Shown: one piece after another, positions 16,210 to 25,406 of the stretch
Layout: every line of letters starts with the position of its first letter
Position numbering within the stretch: position 1 is the stretch's first letter
NCBI GenBank assembly: GCA_964488555.1
Contig: CAZAUF010000007.1
Location: forward strand, 5,364-69,363
DNA from: UBA2112 sp964488555
Lineage (GTDB): Bacteria; Patescibacteriota; Saccharimonadia; Saccharimonadales; Saccharimonadaceae
Direction: 5' to 3'
DNA length: 64,000 nucleotides
Position numbers and translations under genes: made by a program
The notes under the pieces: model-generated
Database searches by the model: none
The model's input: only the letters and a program-made list of their open reading frames with translations
What the model was told of the DNA's origin: nothing

Positions 16210-18486
16210 GTGAAAAAAAGGGGGGAGGGCTCTATAAAACCGCTGACGTTAACGCCGTTTTGGCATCGCCGTGTTTGCGAGGCGACTGTTCTTATTGATG
16301 TCATTATAGTGGTTCTTTTCGCATGGGTGACTATCCGCGGCATAAACCTGCCAGGGAGTCTTTTTAATGTCACGTTCCTCGCTACCAGTCTCGCGCTCAC
16401 AAGCGTAGCTATCGCCGGAGCCTCGTACTTCTGGGCGAGCGAAAAATACCGTACCAGCACGGCTATGACCGCGTATATCGTGTCGCTCTGCGCCGTGGTC
16501 ACACTCGTTTTGCAAACGGGCGGCGTCTCGTCGCCATTTCTCGCGCTATGGATGATCGGCAGCATCTTTAGCGGCGTCTTTGGCTCGGTCTTACTCTCTG
16601 TGCTCGGTTGCGGCATCATCGGTACGTTCGTGGTGCTTGCCATCACCAACGAACTCAATGCTTACATTATTTTCAGCCTGCTACTGGCAGGTTTATTGCC
16701 ACTACTCATGAGCTATGTCTTGTGGCACGGCAAATCAAACACCGAGAGGACCAAAGAACGTGCATACTATGACCTGGCCAACGAGCTCAACCAGGTCTCA
16801 AATAAGGCAGAGGTCGTGATTGAAGCCATTAGCGACGGTGTGATTGCCATCAATAACTCTGGACAGATAGAACTCATCAACCCGGCGGCGCAGCGTATCG
16901 TCGGCTGGGACCACCAGGACGCGCTGAACTTGGACTACAAATCCGTCCTACAACTGCTCTCAAAGGACGGACATGAGGTAGATAAATCACTGGACCCTGT
17001 CTTCGAGGTCCTGACAACCAACCAGCCAAAGCGTCGCAATGACTTACAAATTCAGACCAGCTCTGGCAAAAAAATCAACGCCGAAGTCGTCGTGTCTCCA
17101 ATTGGTCGCCTGGGGTCAGGTGCCATTATTGTGTTTCGTGATGTCACCAAAGAGTTGGCTGAAGAACATGCCCAAGCAGAGTTCATCAGTACCGCAAGTC
17201 ACGAAATGCGCACACCGGTTGCGTCTATCGAAGGGTATTTGGGTCTGGCACTCAATCCCGCCACGGCCACGATCGACGACAAGGCCCGTGAATTCATCAG
17301 CAAGGCGCATGAATCCGCACAACACCTGGGAAGGTTGTTCCAGGACCTGCTAGACGTCACCAAGGCGGACGATGGACGTCTGTCTAGCAACCCTAAGGTA
17401 ATCGACGTCATATCCTTCACCAGCGACGTAGTCGATGCATTGCGCGTCAAGGCAGAGGAGAAGCAAATTCGACTATTTTTCAAGCCCGCCGACGCGACAT
17501 CCGATGGCGGAGTACGCAGTGTCGATCCGGTTTATTACGTCGATCTGGATGCCGATCATCTGCGTGAAGTTATATCTAACTTACTGGAAAACGCGATCAA
17601 ATACACTCCGGCTGGACAAGTTGTTATAGATGTTCACGGGGACGAAGAGCATGTCGTGATCTCAATCAAAGACAGTGGTATCGGCATACCAGCAGAGGAC
17701 ATCCCGCATCTGTTCCAGAAATTCTATCGCGTCGACAACACCGACACTCGTGAAATCGGCGGTACCGGCCTGGGCTTGTACCTCTGTCGTCGGCTAGTCG
17801 AAGCAATGGGCGGCCGCATATGGGTAGACAGTGAGTACAAAAAGGGCTCGACGTTTTCTGTCGAACTGCCGCGTATTTCGCACGAAGAAGCGAATCGATT
17901 GATAGAGGCCAGTGCCAAAGACGCAATTGGTCCAGTCGAAACCAAAGCTCCTCTGGACAGCGGCTCCGATGGTATGAGCGCGAAAGAACGCGCTGCGGCA
18001 CTCAAGACGCCTATTATCTTGTCGCGTAAAACACCAGCTGCTGCCGCACAGCCAGCTTCTGTGCCCATACCCATCTCCACACCGACATCACCTCCAGCAG
18101 CACCTCAAACCCCCGAACATAGCGATCCGCTCATGGCGTCGCCACAGGCAACCGCAGCGCAGCCGACCGAACCACTTCGGCCCCAGAATCCTATGGTCGT
18201 ACCAGCGAGCTGGCAAGAGTTGAAATCAACTCTCCAAAAAGCACCGTCGCGACCTGCGCCACCCGCGCCCCAAGCACCAGTACGTCCGGCAATGCCTGTA
18301 CAGCCAAAACCACTGGCTCCGATCACAATCTCGCGACCTGCGCCACCCGCGCCACCATCACCTCAACCGCCTCCGCGCGCAATAGGGCAGACCCTGCAGG
18401 CGCAGGCTCGTCCAGAAGGACCACCCATAGTGCAGCCGCAAGCACCGGTGCCCACAACCAGACCGTTGGCTGTCCCTGACCGGTAA
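16210..18486 (+). CDS. PAS-domain sensor histidine kinase with a proline-rich tail
   Basis: 758 residues from GTG 16210. About six N-terminal membrane helices (22-170) form the sensor, then a PAS domain (about 195-310), a HisKA with the phospho-acceptor His331 in SHEMRTP, and a HATPase with the N box, DSGIGIP and GTGLGL intact. The last 165 residues are low complexity, rich in Pro, Ala and Gln with repeated RPAPPAP-type units, unusual for a kinase. It signals to the receiver encoded 52 bp downstream. An AGGGGGGAGGG tract lies just inside the frame, so a later non-ATG start is possible. Confidence 0.93.
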   Translation: MKKRGEGSIKPLTLTPFWHRRVCEATVLIDVIIVVLFAWVTIRGINLPGSLFNVTFLATSLALTSVAIAGASYFWASEKYRTSTAMTAYIVSLCAVVTLVLQTGGVSSPFLALWMIGSIFSGVFGSVLLSVLGCGIIGTFVVLAITNELNAYIIFSLLLAGLLPLLMSYVLWHGKSNTERTKERAYYDLANELNQVSNKAEVVIEAISDGVIAINNSGQIELINPAAQRIVGWDHQDALNLDYKSVLQLLSKDGHEVDKSLDPVFEVLTTNQPKRRNDLQIQTSSGKKINAEVVVSPIGRLGSGAIIVFRDVTKELAEEHAQAEFISTASHEMRTPVASIEGYLGLALNPATATIDDKAREFISKAHESAQHLGRLFQDLLDVTKADDGRLSSNPKVIDVISFTSDVVDALRVKAEEKQIRLFFKPADATSDGGVRSVDPVYYVDLDADHLREVISNLLENAIKYTPAGQVVIDVHGDEEHVVISIKDSGIGIPAEDIPHLFQKFYRVDNTDTREIGGTGLGLYLCRRLVEAMGGRIWVDSEYKKGSTFSVELPRISHEEANRLIEASAKDAIGPVETKAPLDSGSDGMSAKERAAALKTPIILSRKTPAAAAQPASVPIPISTPTSPPAAPQTPEHSDPLMASPQATAAQPTEPLRPQNPMVVPASWQELKSTLQKAPSRPAPPAPQAPVRPAMPVQPKPLAPITISRPAPPAPPSPQPPPRAIGQTLQAQARPEGPPIVQPQAPVPTTRPLAVPDR

Positions 18487-18538
18487 AAGCATAAGAGGTA
18501 TAGTAATTTTGGTAACGCTTTAGTAGAATGAGGGAGAT

Positions 18539-19669
18539 ATGACAAAGATATTACTAGTAGAAGACGACAAAAGTTTGCGCGAAATCTATGGCGTCCGTCT
18601 GCTCGCAGAGGGATACGACATCGTTTCCGCCGGTGATGGCGAGGAAGCCCTGGCGATGGCCATCAAAGAAAAACCAACACTTATCATCAGCGATGTCATG
18701 ATGCCGAAAATCAGCGGCTTTGACATGCTGGATATCCTTCGCAGTACCACTGAGACGCGTGATATCAAGGTTATCATGATGACCGCTCTTTCCAGCGACG
18801 ACCAACGTGCTCGTGGTGAACAGCTAGGAGCCGACAAGTACCTGGTCAAATCACAGGTCGGCATCGAGGATGTCGTACGCACAGTTCATGAAGTACTCGG
18901 CGATTCAGCTGGCGGTGCGCCCGCTGCAACCGATACCTCCACGCCGCCTTCCGGCGACGCCGCTGCAAGCACAGCTCCAGTTACTGACGCTAACAGCCAA
19001 GGAGTTAGTGACACCAGCACGCCAGCAGATGATAGCTCACAACCTGACACAAACGCTCAGCCAACCGAGGAAAATGCGTCAACTCCTGCGGCGAATACAG
19101 CGTCAACGCCAGTCGAAGACGCGCCTGCACCTGCGCCTACTGCAAGTGTCTCCAGTGATGAAGGCCCTGGTCCCCTGCCACCACAACCGACAGAAATGTC
19201 ATCTCTTCCGCAGCCAACAGCTCCATTCTCATCACCACGCCCATCACATCTAGGAGAGCAGGTCGTTCATACAGACAGCGAAGCACCTGCATCAGATACG
19301 ACTGCGGACACCTCTAACGACGCCGACGTGCCAGCTCCTAGCCCCGAAATGAGTGCGCAGCTCAACCAAGAGCTTACCGCGTCTGCTGACCCGGTCAACA
19401 ACACGCAGTTCGATGATCTTGGCAATAGTCCAGAAGGTGAGGCACAGCAGCCTGAGAGTGCCCTCGATTCAACTTCAGAATCCGACACCCCACCAAGCCC
19501 AGAGATTACTCCACCTGAAATCCCGGCTACTCCAGAGGCACCGGCAGGACTCGACACGCCAGCAACGCCAGACACAACACCACCAGCATCCGACGACACA
19601 ACACCACCGTCTGCTACACCTGGTCCAACATCACCATCGATCAGCGGCTCAAGCACTCCGATTTCCTAG
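18539..19669 (+). CDS. Response regulator: receiver domain plus long disordered tail
   Basis: 376 residues. The receiver (1-125) has all key residues: acidic pocket EDD (8-10), phospho-acceptor Asp52, Thr82 and Lys104. No DNA-binding or enzyme domain follows; instead about 250 residues are rich in Thr, Ser, Pro, Asp and Glu and predicted disordered. The tail could be an interaction or linker region. The ATG follows GAGGGAGAT. A possible internal promoter (TAGAAT) sits in the 52-bp gap after the kinase gene. Confidence 0.92.
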   Translation: MTKILLVEDDKSLREIYGVRLLAEGYDIVSAGDGEEALAMAIKEKPTLIISDVMMPKISGFDMLDILRSTTETRDIKVIMMTALSSDDQRARGEQLGADKYLVKSQVGIEDVVRTVHEVLGDSAGGAPAATDTSTPPSGDAAASTAPVTDANSQGVSDTSTPADDSSQPDTNAQPTEENASTPAANTASTPVEDAPAPAPTASVSSDEGPGPLPPQPTEMSSLPQPTAPFSSPRPSHLGEQVVHTDSEAPASDTTADTSNDADVPAPSPEMSAQLNQELTASADPVNNTQFDDLGNSPEGEAQQPESALDSTSESDTPPSPEITPPEIPATPEAPAGLDTPATPDTTPPASDDTTPPSATPGPTSPSISGSSTPIS

Positions 19670-19693
19670 GAGCAGCGTGCTATTATAAGCCCC

Positions 19694-20383
19694 ATGAGCT
19701 CTGAGTCTTCCGTCCGCTTAAATAAATATCTGGCACTTCACAACGGTATCTCGCGTCGTCAAGCCGACGAGTTGATTAGTAGTGGGCGCGTGACAATCAA
19801 CGGTATTACCGCAACGCTCGGTGCTCGAGTGGAGCAAGATGACGCTGTGGCGGTTGACGGCAAAGTTGCCGCCACAGATACAGCCCTTGTTTACATGGCT
19901 CTTCATAAGCCGCGCGGATACGTGTGCTCACGACGCAGACAAGGTGATAGTCCGACTATTTATGAATTATTGCCGCACGAGCATCACACGCTCAAACCCG
20001 TGGGCCGTCTTGATCGTGACAGCAGTGGTATCATCCTGCTCACCAACGATGGTGACTTTGCGCAGCAGATGACACACCCGAGTTTTCACAAACTCAAACG
20101 CTACGAAGTACGTCTCGATCATCCACTCGAACCATTGCATCAGCAAATGATTAGTGACTTTGGAATTGACCTGCCAGACGGCAAAAGCCAGTTGACGCTC
20201 GAACGGCGATCGGATGACCGTCTGGGCTGGACCGTCATCATGAGCGAGGGGCGTAATCGTCAGATACGCCGTACTTTTTCTGCACTTGGCTACACTGTTA
20301 CTGAACTGCATCGCACCGATTTTGGGCCATACCGTCTCGGCAGCCTACAACCGGGAACATACGAAATTATCTCCAAGCAGTAA
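19694..20383 (+). CDS. RsuA/RluB-family pseudouridine synthase
   Basis: 229 residues: an S4 RNA-binding domain (about 5-60, RLNKYLALHNGISRRQADELI) and a catalytic domain with the active-site Asp in GRLDRDSSGIILLTNDG. It isomerises a specific uridine in rRNA; whether the target is 16S (RsuA) or 23S (RluB/RluE/RluF) cannot be decided here. TATTAT ends 7 nt before the ATG, without an SD. Confidence 0.92.
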   Translation: MSSESSVRLNKYLALHNGISRRQADELISSGRVTINGITATLGARVEQDDAVAVDGKVAATDTALVYMALHKPRGYVCSRRRQGDSPTIYELLPHEHHTLKPVGRLDRDSSGIILLTNDGDFAQQMTHPSFHKLKRYEVRLDHPLEPLHQQMISDFGIDLPDGKSQLTLERRSDDRLGWTVIMSEGRNRQIRRTFSALGYTVTELHRTDFGPYRLGSLQPGTYEIISKQ

Positions 20384-20409
20384 GTATCTTTCTGCATCAA
20401 AAACCAGAA

Positions 20410-20427
20410 TTGTGAAATATTTCACAA
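20410..20427 (+). promoter_or_regulatory. 18-bp palindrome matching the CRP/FNR-type consensus
   Basis: TTGTGAAATATTTCACAA is a perfect palindrome and fits TGTGA-N6-TCACA. It sits 7 bp upstream of the TATAAT at 20435-20440, covering the -35 region of the DUF4185 gene. A related site with the same half-sites, GTGAA-N4-TTCAC, lies before topA at 28462-28475. Confidence 0.55.
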
Positions 20428-20448
20428 AAACGGGTATAATAGGGCCCA

Positions 20449-21642
20449 ATGTTTATGGAGCGGCCAAAAAGCAGGGAGAAGATTCGGGTATCACGATGGA
20501 TGGTACGACTCCTTGGGGCGACAGCAGCCAGCACAGCTATGCTGATACCATCGGTGCAACCGCTTCACTCCGCTACGACCTCCTTTGTCGCTGACATCCC
20601 AAAGTCCAAAGAACCCGCCGTCGAACTGCAACGAATTACCGGAGCTGACATGGACCCGTGTGACCGCTACGCTGTTTGCGGTACGGATTTGGGTATACCG
20701 TTTCGCAATGCAACCGGCGGTACCGACGTCCTCTTTGGTGACACGTTCGATACCGCACTGCCAGGTGTGACGATTGCTCCGAACGGCTGGCGATCACCAG
20801 TCATGCTACGTTCCGACGTACCTTTGACGCCTGATCAACCTATCGTATTTACTGATGCAGTCGGCGTGGAGGGCGATGGCATGGCTCCCAGTATCGTGCA
20901 CAACGGGCACACCAGGGGAGGTGAGTTTACCGTCATACCAAACGATGGAGTTAGTTTTTCAGAAACGGGCGATACTATCGTTTCGTATATGAGCGTCAAC
21001 AACTGGGACAACAACGGCGAGTGGGGCTGGCAGACAAACTATGCCGGTCTGGCATGGAGTGATGATGGCGAGCACTTCCATCGAATGGGGCCCGTATGGG
21101 AGAACAATTCGGCAAATAGCGACCCGTTCCAGATGTGGTCGATGCAGCGTGACGGCTCAATGGTCTATATCGTTTCGGTACCGGCAGGCAGGCAAAACGG
21201 TCCAATGATGCTCATGCGCGTGCCATGGGACAAGATGCTCGACAAGGAAGCGTACGAATGCTTTGATGGCCAAGAATGGGGCGAAGGATGCACCACGCCA
21301 CTCATGGAGGGTCGCTTTGGTGAGCCGTCCTTACGCAAGCTTACCGATCCAGAGGATCCACTAAAGAGCATATGGGTCATGAGCTACCTGGACCTAAGCG
21401 ACGATCCCGACACACCATATCCGGATATGCCACGAATCGTGACGCGCACAGCACCGTATGTCATCGGCCCCTGGAGCGAAGAAAAGGTTCAGGTGAGCTG
21501 GGACCAGCTGCGTTTTCTGTATGGCGGTTTTATCCGACCCGACAGCACTCCGTCCGATCTACGCATGATGGTTTCAACCTGGGGACCCGATCCAAACGGT
21601 CATGCGCGCTATGACGTGACGGAATTCAAAGGCTCTCTGTAA
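20449..21642 (+). CDS. Secreted DUF4185 protein (GH183-like), possible glycan hydrolase
   Basis: 397 residues. The N-terminus (to about 43) is a signal peptide: basic start, LLGATAASTAMLIPSV core, cleavage near LHSA. The mature part has DUF4185 features: a DLGIPF strand, VLFGDTFD, GWRSPVMLRS, VEGDGMAPS, the repeated five-bladed-propeller pattern and a TRTAPYVIGPWS-like element. DUF4185 members have been described as endo-D-arabinanases (glycoside hydrolase family 183) acting on mycobacterial arabinan. Activity here is inferred. It probably acts outside the cell. TATAAT ends 8 nt before ATG 20449 and a CRP-like palindrome covers the -35. Confidence 0.75.
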   Translation: MFMERPKSREKIRVSRWMVRLLGATAASTAMLIPSVQPLHSATTSFVADIPKSKEPAVELQRITGADMDPCDRYAVCGTDLGIPFRNATGGTDVLFGDTFDTALPGVTIAPNGWRSPVMLRSDVPLTPDQPIVFTDAVGVEGDGMAPSIVHNGHTRGGEFTVIPNDGVSFSETGDTIVSYMSVNNWDNNGEWGWQTNYAGLAWSDDGEHFHRMGPVWENNSANSDPFQMWSMQRDGSMVYIVSVPAGRQNGPMMLMRVPWDKMLDKEAYECFDGQEWGEGCTTPLMEGRFGEPSLRKLTDPEDPLKSIWVMSYLDLSDDPDTPYPDMPRIVTRTAPYVIGPWSEEKVQVSWDQLRFLYGGFIRPDSTPSDLRMMVSTWGPDPNGHARYDVTEFKGSL

Positions 21643-21676
21643 TTTTTCAATATAGCTACAATAAAATTATACGTAC

Positions 21677-21705
21677 TTGTCAATACCAGCTACCTCTGTT
21701 ATAAT
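21677..21705 (+). promoter_or_regulatory. Promoter of der
   Basis: TTGTCA (21677-21682), exactly 17 bp, then TATAAT (21700-21705); the ATG at 21715 is only 9 nt further, predicting a leaderless or nearly leaderless mRNA. Confidence 0.75.
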
Positions 21706-21714
21706 CAGTAGGTT

Positions 21715-23106
21715 ATGAGTTCATCTCTCCCTACAGTTGCAATCATCGGTCAAGCGAACGTTGGCAAGAGTTCGCTGTTTAACCGTATGGTCCGCGCACA
21801 GCAGGCTATCGTAGCCCGCGAGGCGGGTACCACTCGCGACAGCGTGCTTGGCAAAGTCGATTATCAAGACCACCAGTTTTGGCTGGTCGACACTGCCGGA
21901 CTCAAAGAAGCAGAGGATGAATTCGAAGCGACAATCCAGGAGCAAATCACTGAAGCGTCCGAGGCGTCCGACGTCATACTGGTCGTCGTCGATAGCACGC
22001 AGTATGTCAGCGACGAAGATCGACAAATCGCCAAAAAGGCACTTAAAACCAAAAAGCCGGTTATTCTGATCACGAACAAAGCCGACCTAAAAGGCTCCCT
22101 ACATGAAGACGAATTTCGCCGCCTAGGCATCAAAACCATCATCCGCACCAGTGCCGAGCACAATAGCGGTATTACCGACGCATTAAATGAAATCATCACT
22201 CATATCCCGGAAAAGTTCGAGAACGAACCGGACAACGTGCTGCGCATCGCACTCATCGGTCGTCCGAACGTAGGTAAGTCCTCGCTGTTTAACACTCTGG
22301 CTGGCAAGCAGCAGGCGATCGTGGCCAACGTCGCTGGCACCACTCGTGACCTCAACCGCGTATCTGTACGGTTTAAAAATCGTGATATCGAACTTATCGA
22401 CACGGCTGGCATGCGTCGTCAGGGAAAGCAAGAAGTTGGCATAGAAAAGTTTTCGGTACTTCGTACCCTTCAAGCCATTGAGCAAGCTGACGTTTGCTTC
22501 CTGCTGATGGACGCTAACGAACTCAACACCGCACTGGACCAACGGCTGGCTGGCGTCATCGACGAAGCTGGGAAGGGCATGGTGATAGTGGTCAATAAAT
22601 GGGATATTGCTGAAGACAAAGACGCCTACACTCGCGACGCCGTCGCACCGTACATCGCTGAGGCATTCAAGTTCACACCATGGGCGCCGCTTATTTTTAC
22701 CTCTGCCGTGACTGGCCAGAATGTCACGAAGCTATTTGATCTGGCACTCGATATCGAGGCTCGACGCATTCAAGAAACGAAAACTCGCGTACTCAACGAC
22801 TTGCTGCAGCGAGCCGTCCAGGCACACCCGCCAGCAGGGCTCAAAAACACGCACCCGAAACTCCGCTATATCGTGCAGACCGACACGAACCCTCCATGGT
22901 TCGTCATCCACGGCAGCAATTTGAAGTTCGTCCACTGGTCGTACAAACGCTACCTAGAAAAACTCCTTCGAGAAACCTACAACTACGCAGGTACACCAAT
23001 CAAATTCAGCTTCATCGATGAAAAACAAGTCAAAAGCAATAAAAAGCGTGTCGCCGAAGGCAAGGCACCTGTCACAAAAAAATACAAGCAGGAAAAGAAC
23101 AGTTAG
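21715..23106 (+). CDS. der: Ribosome assembly GTPase Der (EngA)
   Basis: 463 residues with the diagnostic tandem GTPase domains. The first has GQANVGKSS (G1), DTAG and NKAD; the second has GRPNVGKSS, DTAGMRR and NKWD. A C-terminal KH-like domain follows (VQAHPPAGLKNTHPKLRYIVQ...PPWFVIHGSN). Der works in maturation of the 50S subunit. The first G1 reads GQAN in place of the common GRPN. The basic C-terminal tail is typical. Confidence 0.97.
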   Translation: MSSSLPTVAIIGQANVGKSSLFNRMVRAQQAIVAREAGTTRDSVLGKVDYQDHQFWLVDTAGLKEAEDEFEATIQEQITEASEASDVILVVVDSTQYVSDEDRQIAKKALKTKKPVILITNKADLKGSLHEDEFRRLGIKTIIRTSAEHNSGITDALNEIITHIPEKFENEPDNVLRIALIGRPNVGKSSLFNTLAGKQQAIVANVAGTTRDLNRVSVRFKNRDIELIDTAGMRRQGKQEVGIEKFSVLRTLQAIEQADVCFLLMDANELNTALDQRLAGVIDEAGKGMVIVVNKWDIAEDKDAYTRDAVAPYIAEAFKFTPWAPLIFTSAVTGQNVTKLFDLALDIEARRIQETKTRVLNDLLQRAVQAHPPAGLKNTHPKLRYIVQTDTNPPWFVIHGSNLKFVHWSYKRYLEKLLRETYNYAGTPIKFSFIDEKQVKSNKKRVAEGKAPVTKKYKQEKNS

Positions 23107-23114
23107 CAGGATAG

Positions 23115-23312
23115 CTACTGAAGCTGATCGTTGATAGCACGGCGTTTTTGCTCGCTGCGCGGTAGAGAAGCAGGCGTTTTGGGTCTATGCACACCGCCGC
23201 CGGTCGTTTTGCGCTGCGCCAGTTGTTCGCGAGACAGTTTGAACAATGCAGATAGTTTCTGGTTGGCACTTTGCTTACGGTGCGATCGTTTGGACTTCTT
23301 GTTATTCGTCAT
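23115..23312 (-). CDS. Small basic hypothetical protein
   Basis: 65 residues, strongly Lys/Arg/Gln rich, no hydrophobic core: possibly an RNA- or ribosome-binding peptide. TATACT lies 13 nt before the ATG and there is no clear SD. It is convergent with der. Coding status rests on ORF position and composition only. Confidence 0.5.
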   Translation of the reverse strand: MTNNKKSKRSHRKQSANQKLSALFKLSREQLAQRKTTGGGVHRPKTPASLPRSEQKRRAINDQLQ

Positions 23313-23329
23313 AGTACTTATGTCTAGTA

Positions 23330-23363
23330 TAACAAAAATAACCCCGCCCCGTGAGGAGCAGGG
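23330..23363 (-). terminator. Terminator of the 23412-23834 gene
   Basis: A 9-bp stem with two G-U pairs (23342-23350 with 23355-23363), GTGA loop; on the minus strand it is followed by TTATTTTTG. Confidence 0.6.
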
Positions 23364-23411
23364 ACGGCAAACGTTTTGCCGGTTACACAGATCTACTGTG
23401 CATAGTGTTGA

Positions 23412-23834
23412 TTAAAGGCGCACCGTCCACCAGCTGTGAAACCAGCGATTGATAAACGGTACGTAAATGACTGATGCAAATCCAGTCAACACGAGCAGAG
23501 GAGCTATGTCATCAACTTGGCTCTGAACAAAGAAGATTGCCGTCGCCCAGTAGATAAATGACGTCCAGCCCAACGTAGCAGACACATATCGCTTATGGCA
23601 CGCGCCGCCAGTGTCTGAAGCCCCACCTGCATGCAGCACCGCCACAAGTACAAGCCAGGCATAGCCCAGAGCATAAATCGACCACGACGCCGAGATGCTC
23701 ATGAAAAAGCCGATTACAGACAGCTGAGCCATGTAGTATTTACTGAAACTTAACACCTGTGGCGGGCGGTTAGTCTTGGACCATGCGATGAGCGTGGCCA
23801 ATATCAACACTACGTAAAGTGCTCCGAGGCACAT
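23412..23834 (-). CDS. Hypothetical membrane protein with four helices
   Basis: 140 residues with hydrophobic segments at about 3-18, 34-60, 82-103 and 108-125. No family recognised. The GTAAGGAGTTGCT SD fits the first ATG. It has a terminator of its own. Confidence 0.65.
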   Translation of the reverse strand: MCLGALYVVLILATLIAWSKTNRPPQVLSFSKYYMAQLSVIGFFMSISASWSIYALGYAWLVLVAVLHAGGASDTGGACHKRYVSATLGWTSFIYWATAIFFVQSQVDDIAPLLVLTGFASVIYVPFINRWFHSWWTVRL

Positions 23835-23899
23835 AGCAACTCCTTACTCTTCGCTCGGTTATGGGCAAGTATATCACGACTTTTGGTTATAATAGTCCT

Positions 23900-24460
23900 A
23901 TGAAACTCATCCTTGCTCAAGGTAATCCCGGATCGGAGTACGAAAAGACCCGTCACAACGTGGGGTTTTTGGCGTTGGATTTCTATGCGGACAAAAAGGA
24001 TATTCAGTTCCAGGAAAAGTCAAAGTTCAACGCATACATCGCCGAGCTCAAAGCAGAGGACGAGAAGGTTTTGCTGGTCAAGCCGACAACGTACTACAAC
24101 GAAACCGGTAAAAGCGCGCGGTCACTGGCTGACTTTTACAAAGTTGCAACATCTGACATACTCGTCATCCACGACGAAATCGCGCTGCCGTTCGGCACGC
24201 TGCGCACGCGCGAAAAGGGCAGCGACGCAGGCAACAACGGCATCCGATCCCTCAACTCACACCTCGGAGAAAACTACGCGCGTATCCGCGTGGGTACAGC
24301 CAACGAGCTACTCGAAAAGATAGGACCGCACGATTTCGTGCTCTCAAAATTCACCGAAAACGAGGTAGAGAAGCTGCAGAACCTTGTCCTACCAGAGATT
24401 GTCAACCTTATCAACGACTTCATCGCCAATCGCCACACGCCGACGTCTAAAAAGATTTAG
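23900..24460 (+). CDS. pth: Peptidyl-tRNA hydrolase
   Basis: 186 residues. It rescues peptidyl-tRNAs released from stalled ribosomes. The motifs are LAQGNPGSEYEKTRHNVGF, containing the catalytic His, KPTTYYNETGKS, VIHDEIALPFGTLR and GNNGIRSLNSHLG. ATG 23900 is preferred over an upstream frame start at 23861: TATAAT ends 6 nt before it and the protein then begins at the family's first strand. Probably leaderless. Confidence 0.95.
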   Translation: MKLILAQGNPGSEYEKTRHNVGFLALDFYADKKDIQFQEKSKFNAYIAELKAEDEKVLLVKPTTYYNETGKSARSLADFYKVATSDILVIHDEIALPFGTLRTREKGSDAGNNGIRSLNSHLGENYARIRVGTANELLEKIGPHDFVLSKFTENEVEKLQNLVLPEIVNLINDFIANRHTPTSKKI

Positions 24461-24486
24461 CTCTCTAGTAGCCTACGACTTGGAGA

Positions 24487-25332
24487 TTAGTCGTGATGAT
24501 CGTGATGCTCATGTTCGTCGTGCAGTATACGCTCGTGGTGGTGATCATTATCATGTGTATGCGCATGCATGCCGGTTGCGTGCAGCGCGCTTACCAGTCC
24601 GCCGACCAACACGATACCGATTATCAGCGTCACGGCTTGAATCATGCCGACACGGCGCGTCTGCTCATGGATATCGGGTATGACATCGCTCGCTGCAATA
24701 TAGATAAAGAAACCGGCAGCAACAGCAAGTATGGGACCAATAGGGAGATGCTCATCTGAGCCGAGTGCATAGACGGATACTGCAGCGACAATTGTCGCCA
24801 CGGCCGTTGCGACATTGGCAAGCAGTACCACGCGGTCACGCCACCCGCGTGAGAGCAGTAGGGCAAAGGTGCCCAGTTCTTTTGGTATCTCATGCGCACT
24901 AACGGCGATCGCAGTAATGATGCCGGTCGCAGGACTCACCAAAAAAGCTGCTCCGATGGCCGCGCCATCGATGGCATTGTGAACCAAGTCGCCGACGACA
25001 ATCAACCAGCGTTGGTGTACGTGCTGCGCCGCCTTGTCGTCATGATCATGGTGGCTATGAAACCATGAAGCACTACGCTCCAACAGGAAAAACGCGAGGA
25101 AACCGCCAAGCGTCCACAGCAGAAGCTCCTGAGGATCGCCAAGCTCAAATGATTCTGGTAGCAAATCAAAAAACGCTGCCGCCAAAAGCGCGCCCGCACC
25201 AAATGGCATGGCAACCAAAATCGCCTGGTGTCGTCGCTTTTTCGTCGTAAAGATCAGTGCCCCACCGAGCAGCGAAATCGCACTGCCAACGATGATTGCA
25301 GCGATCATAATGAAAAGAGTTGAATCAATCAT
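24487..25332 (-). CDS. ZIP-family metal transporter
   Basis: 281 residues, eight predicted helices. The ZIP landmarks are the metal-binding helices IVVGDLVHNAIDGAAIGAAFLV (HN...DG) and ITAIAVSAHEIPKELGTFALLL (HExPxELG). A His-rich cytosolic loop (HSHHDHDD) and a His/Asp-rich C-terminus suggest a divalent cation such as zinc. It takes metal into the cytoplasm. A TACAAT lies 10 nt before the ATG. The DUF475 gene upstream (same strand) is 75 bp away. Confidence 0.92.
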   Translation of the reverse strand: MIDSTLFIMIAAIIVGSAISLLGGALIFTTKKRRHQAILVAMPFGAGALLAAAFFDLLPESFELGDPQELLLWTLGGFLAFFLLERSASWFHSHHDHDDKAAQHVHQRWLIVVGDLVHNAIDGAAIGAAFLVSPATGIITAIAVSAHEIPKELGTFALLLSRGWRDRVVLLANVATAVATIVAAVSVYALGSDEHLPIGPILAVAAGFFIYIAASDVIPDIHEQTRRVGMIQAVTLIIGIVLVGGLVSALHATGMHAHTHDNDHHHERILHDEHEHHDHHD

Positions 25333-25406
25333 AGTCTAGCTTATTGTACCTTAAGAACCAATTACCATCTATCTTATCAGTTAAAATTTCGTGTCTGCCA
25401 CAGGTA

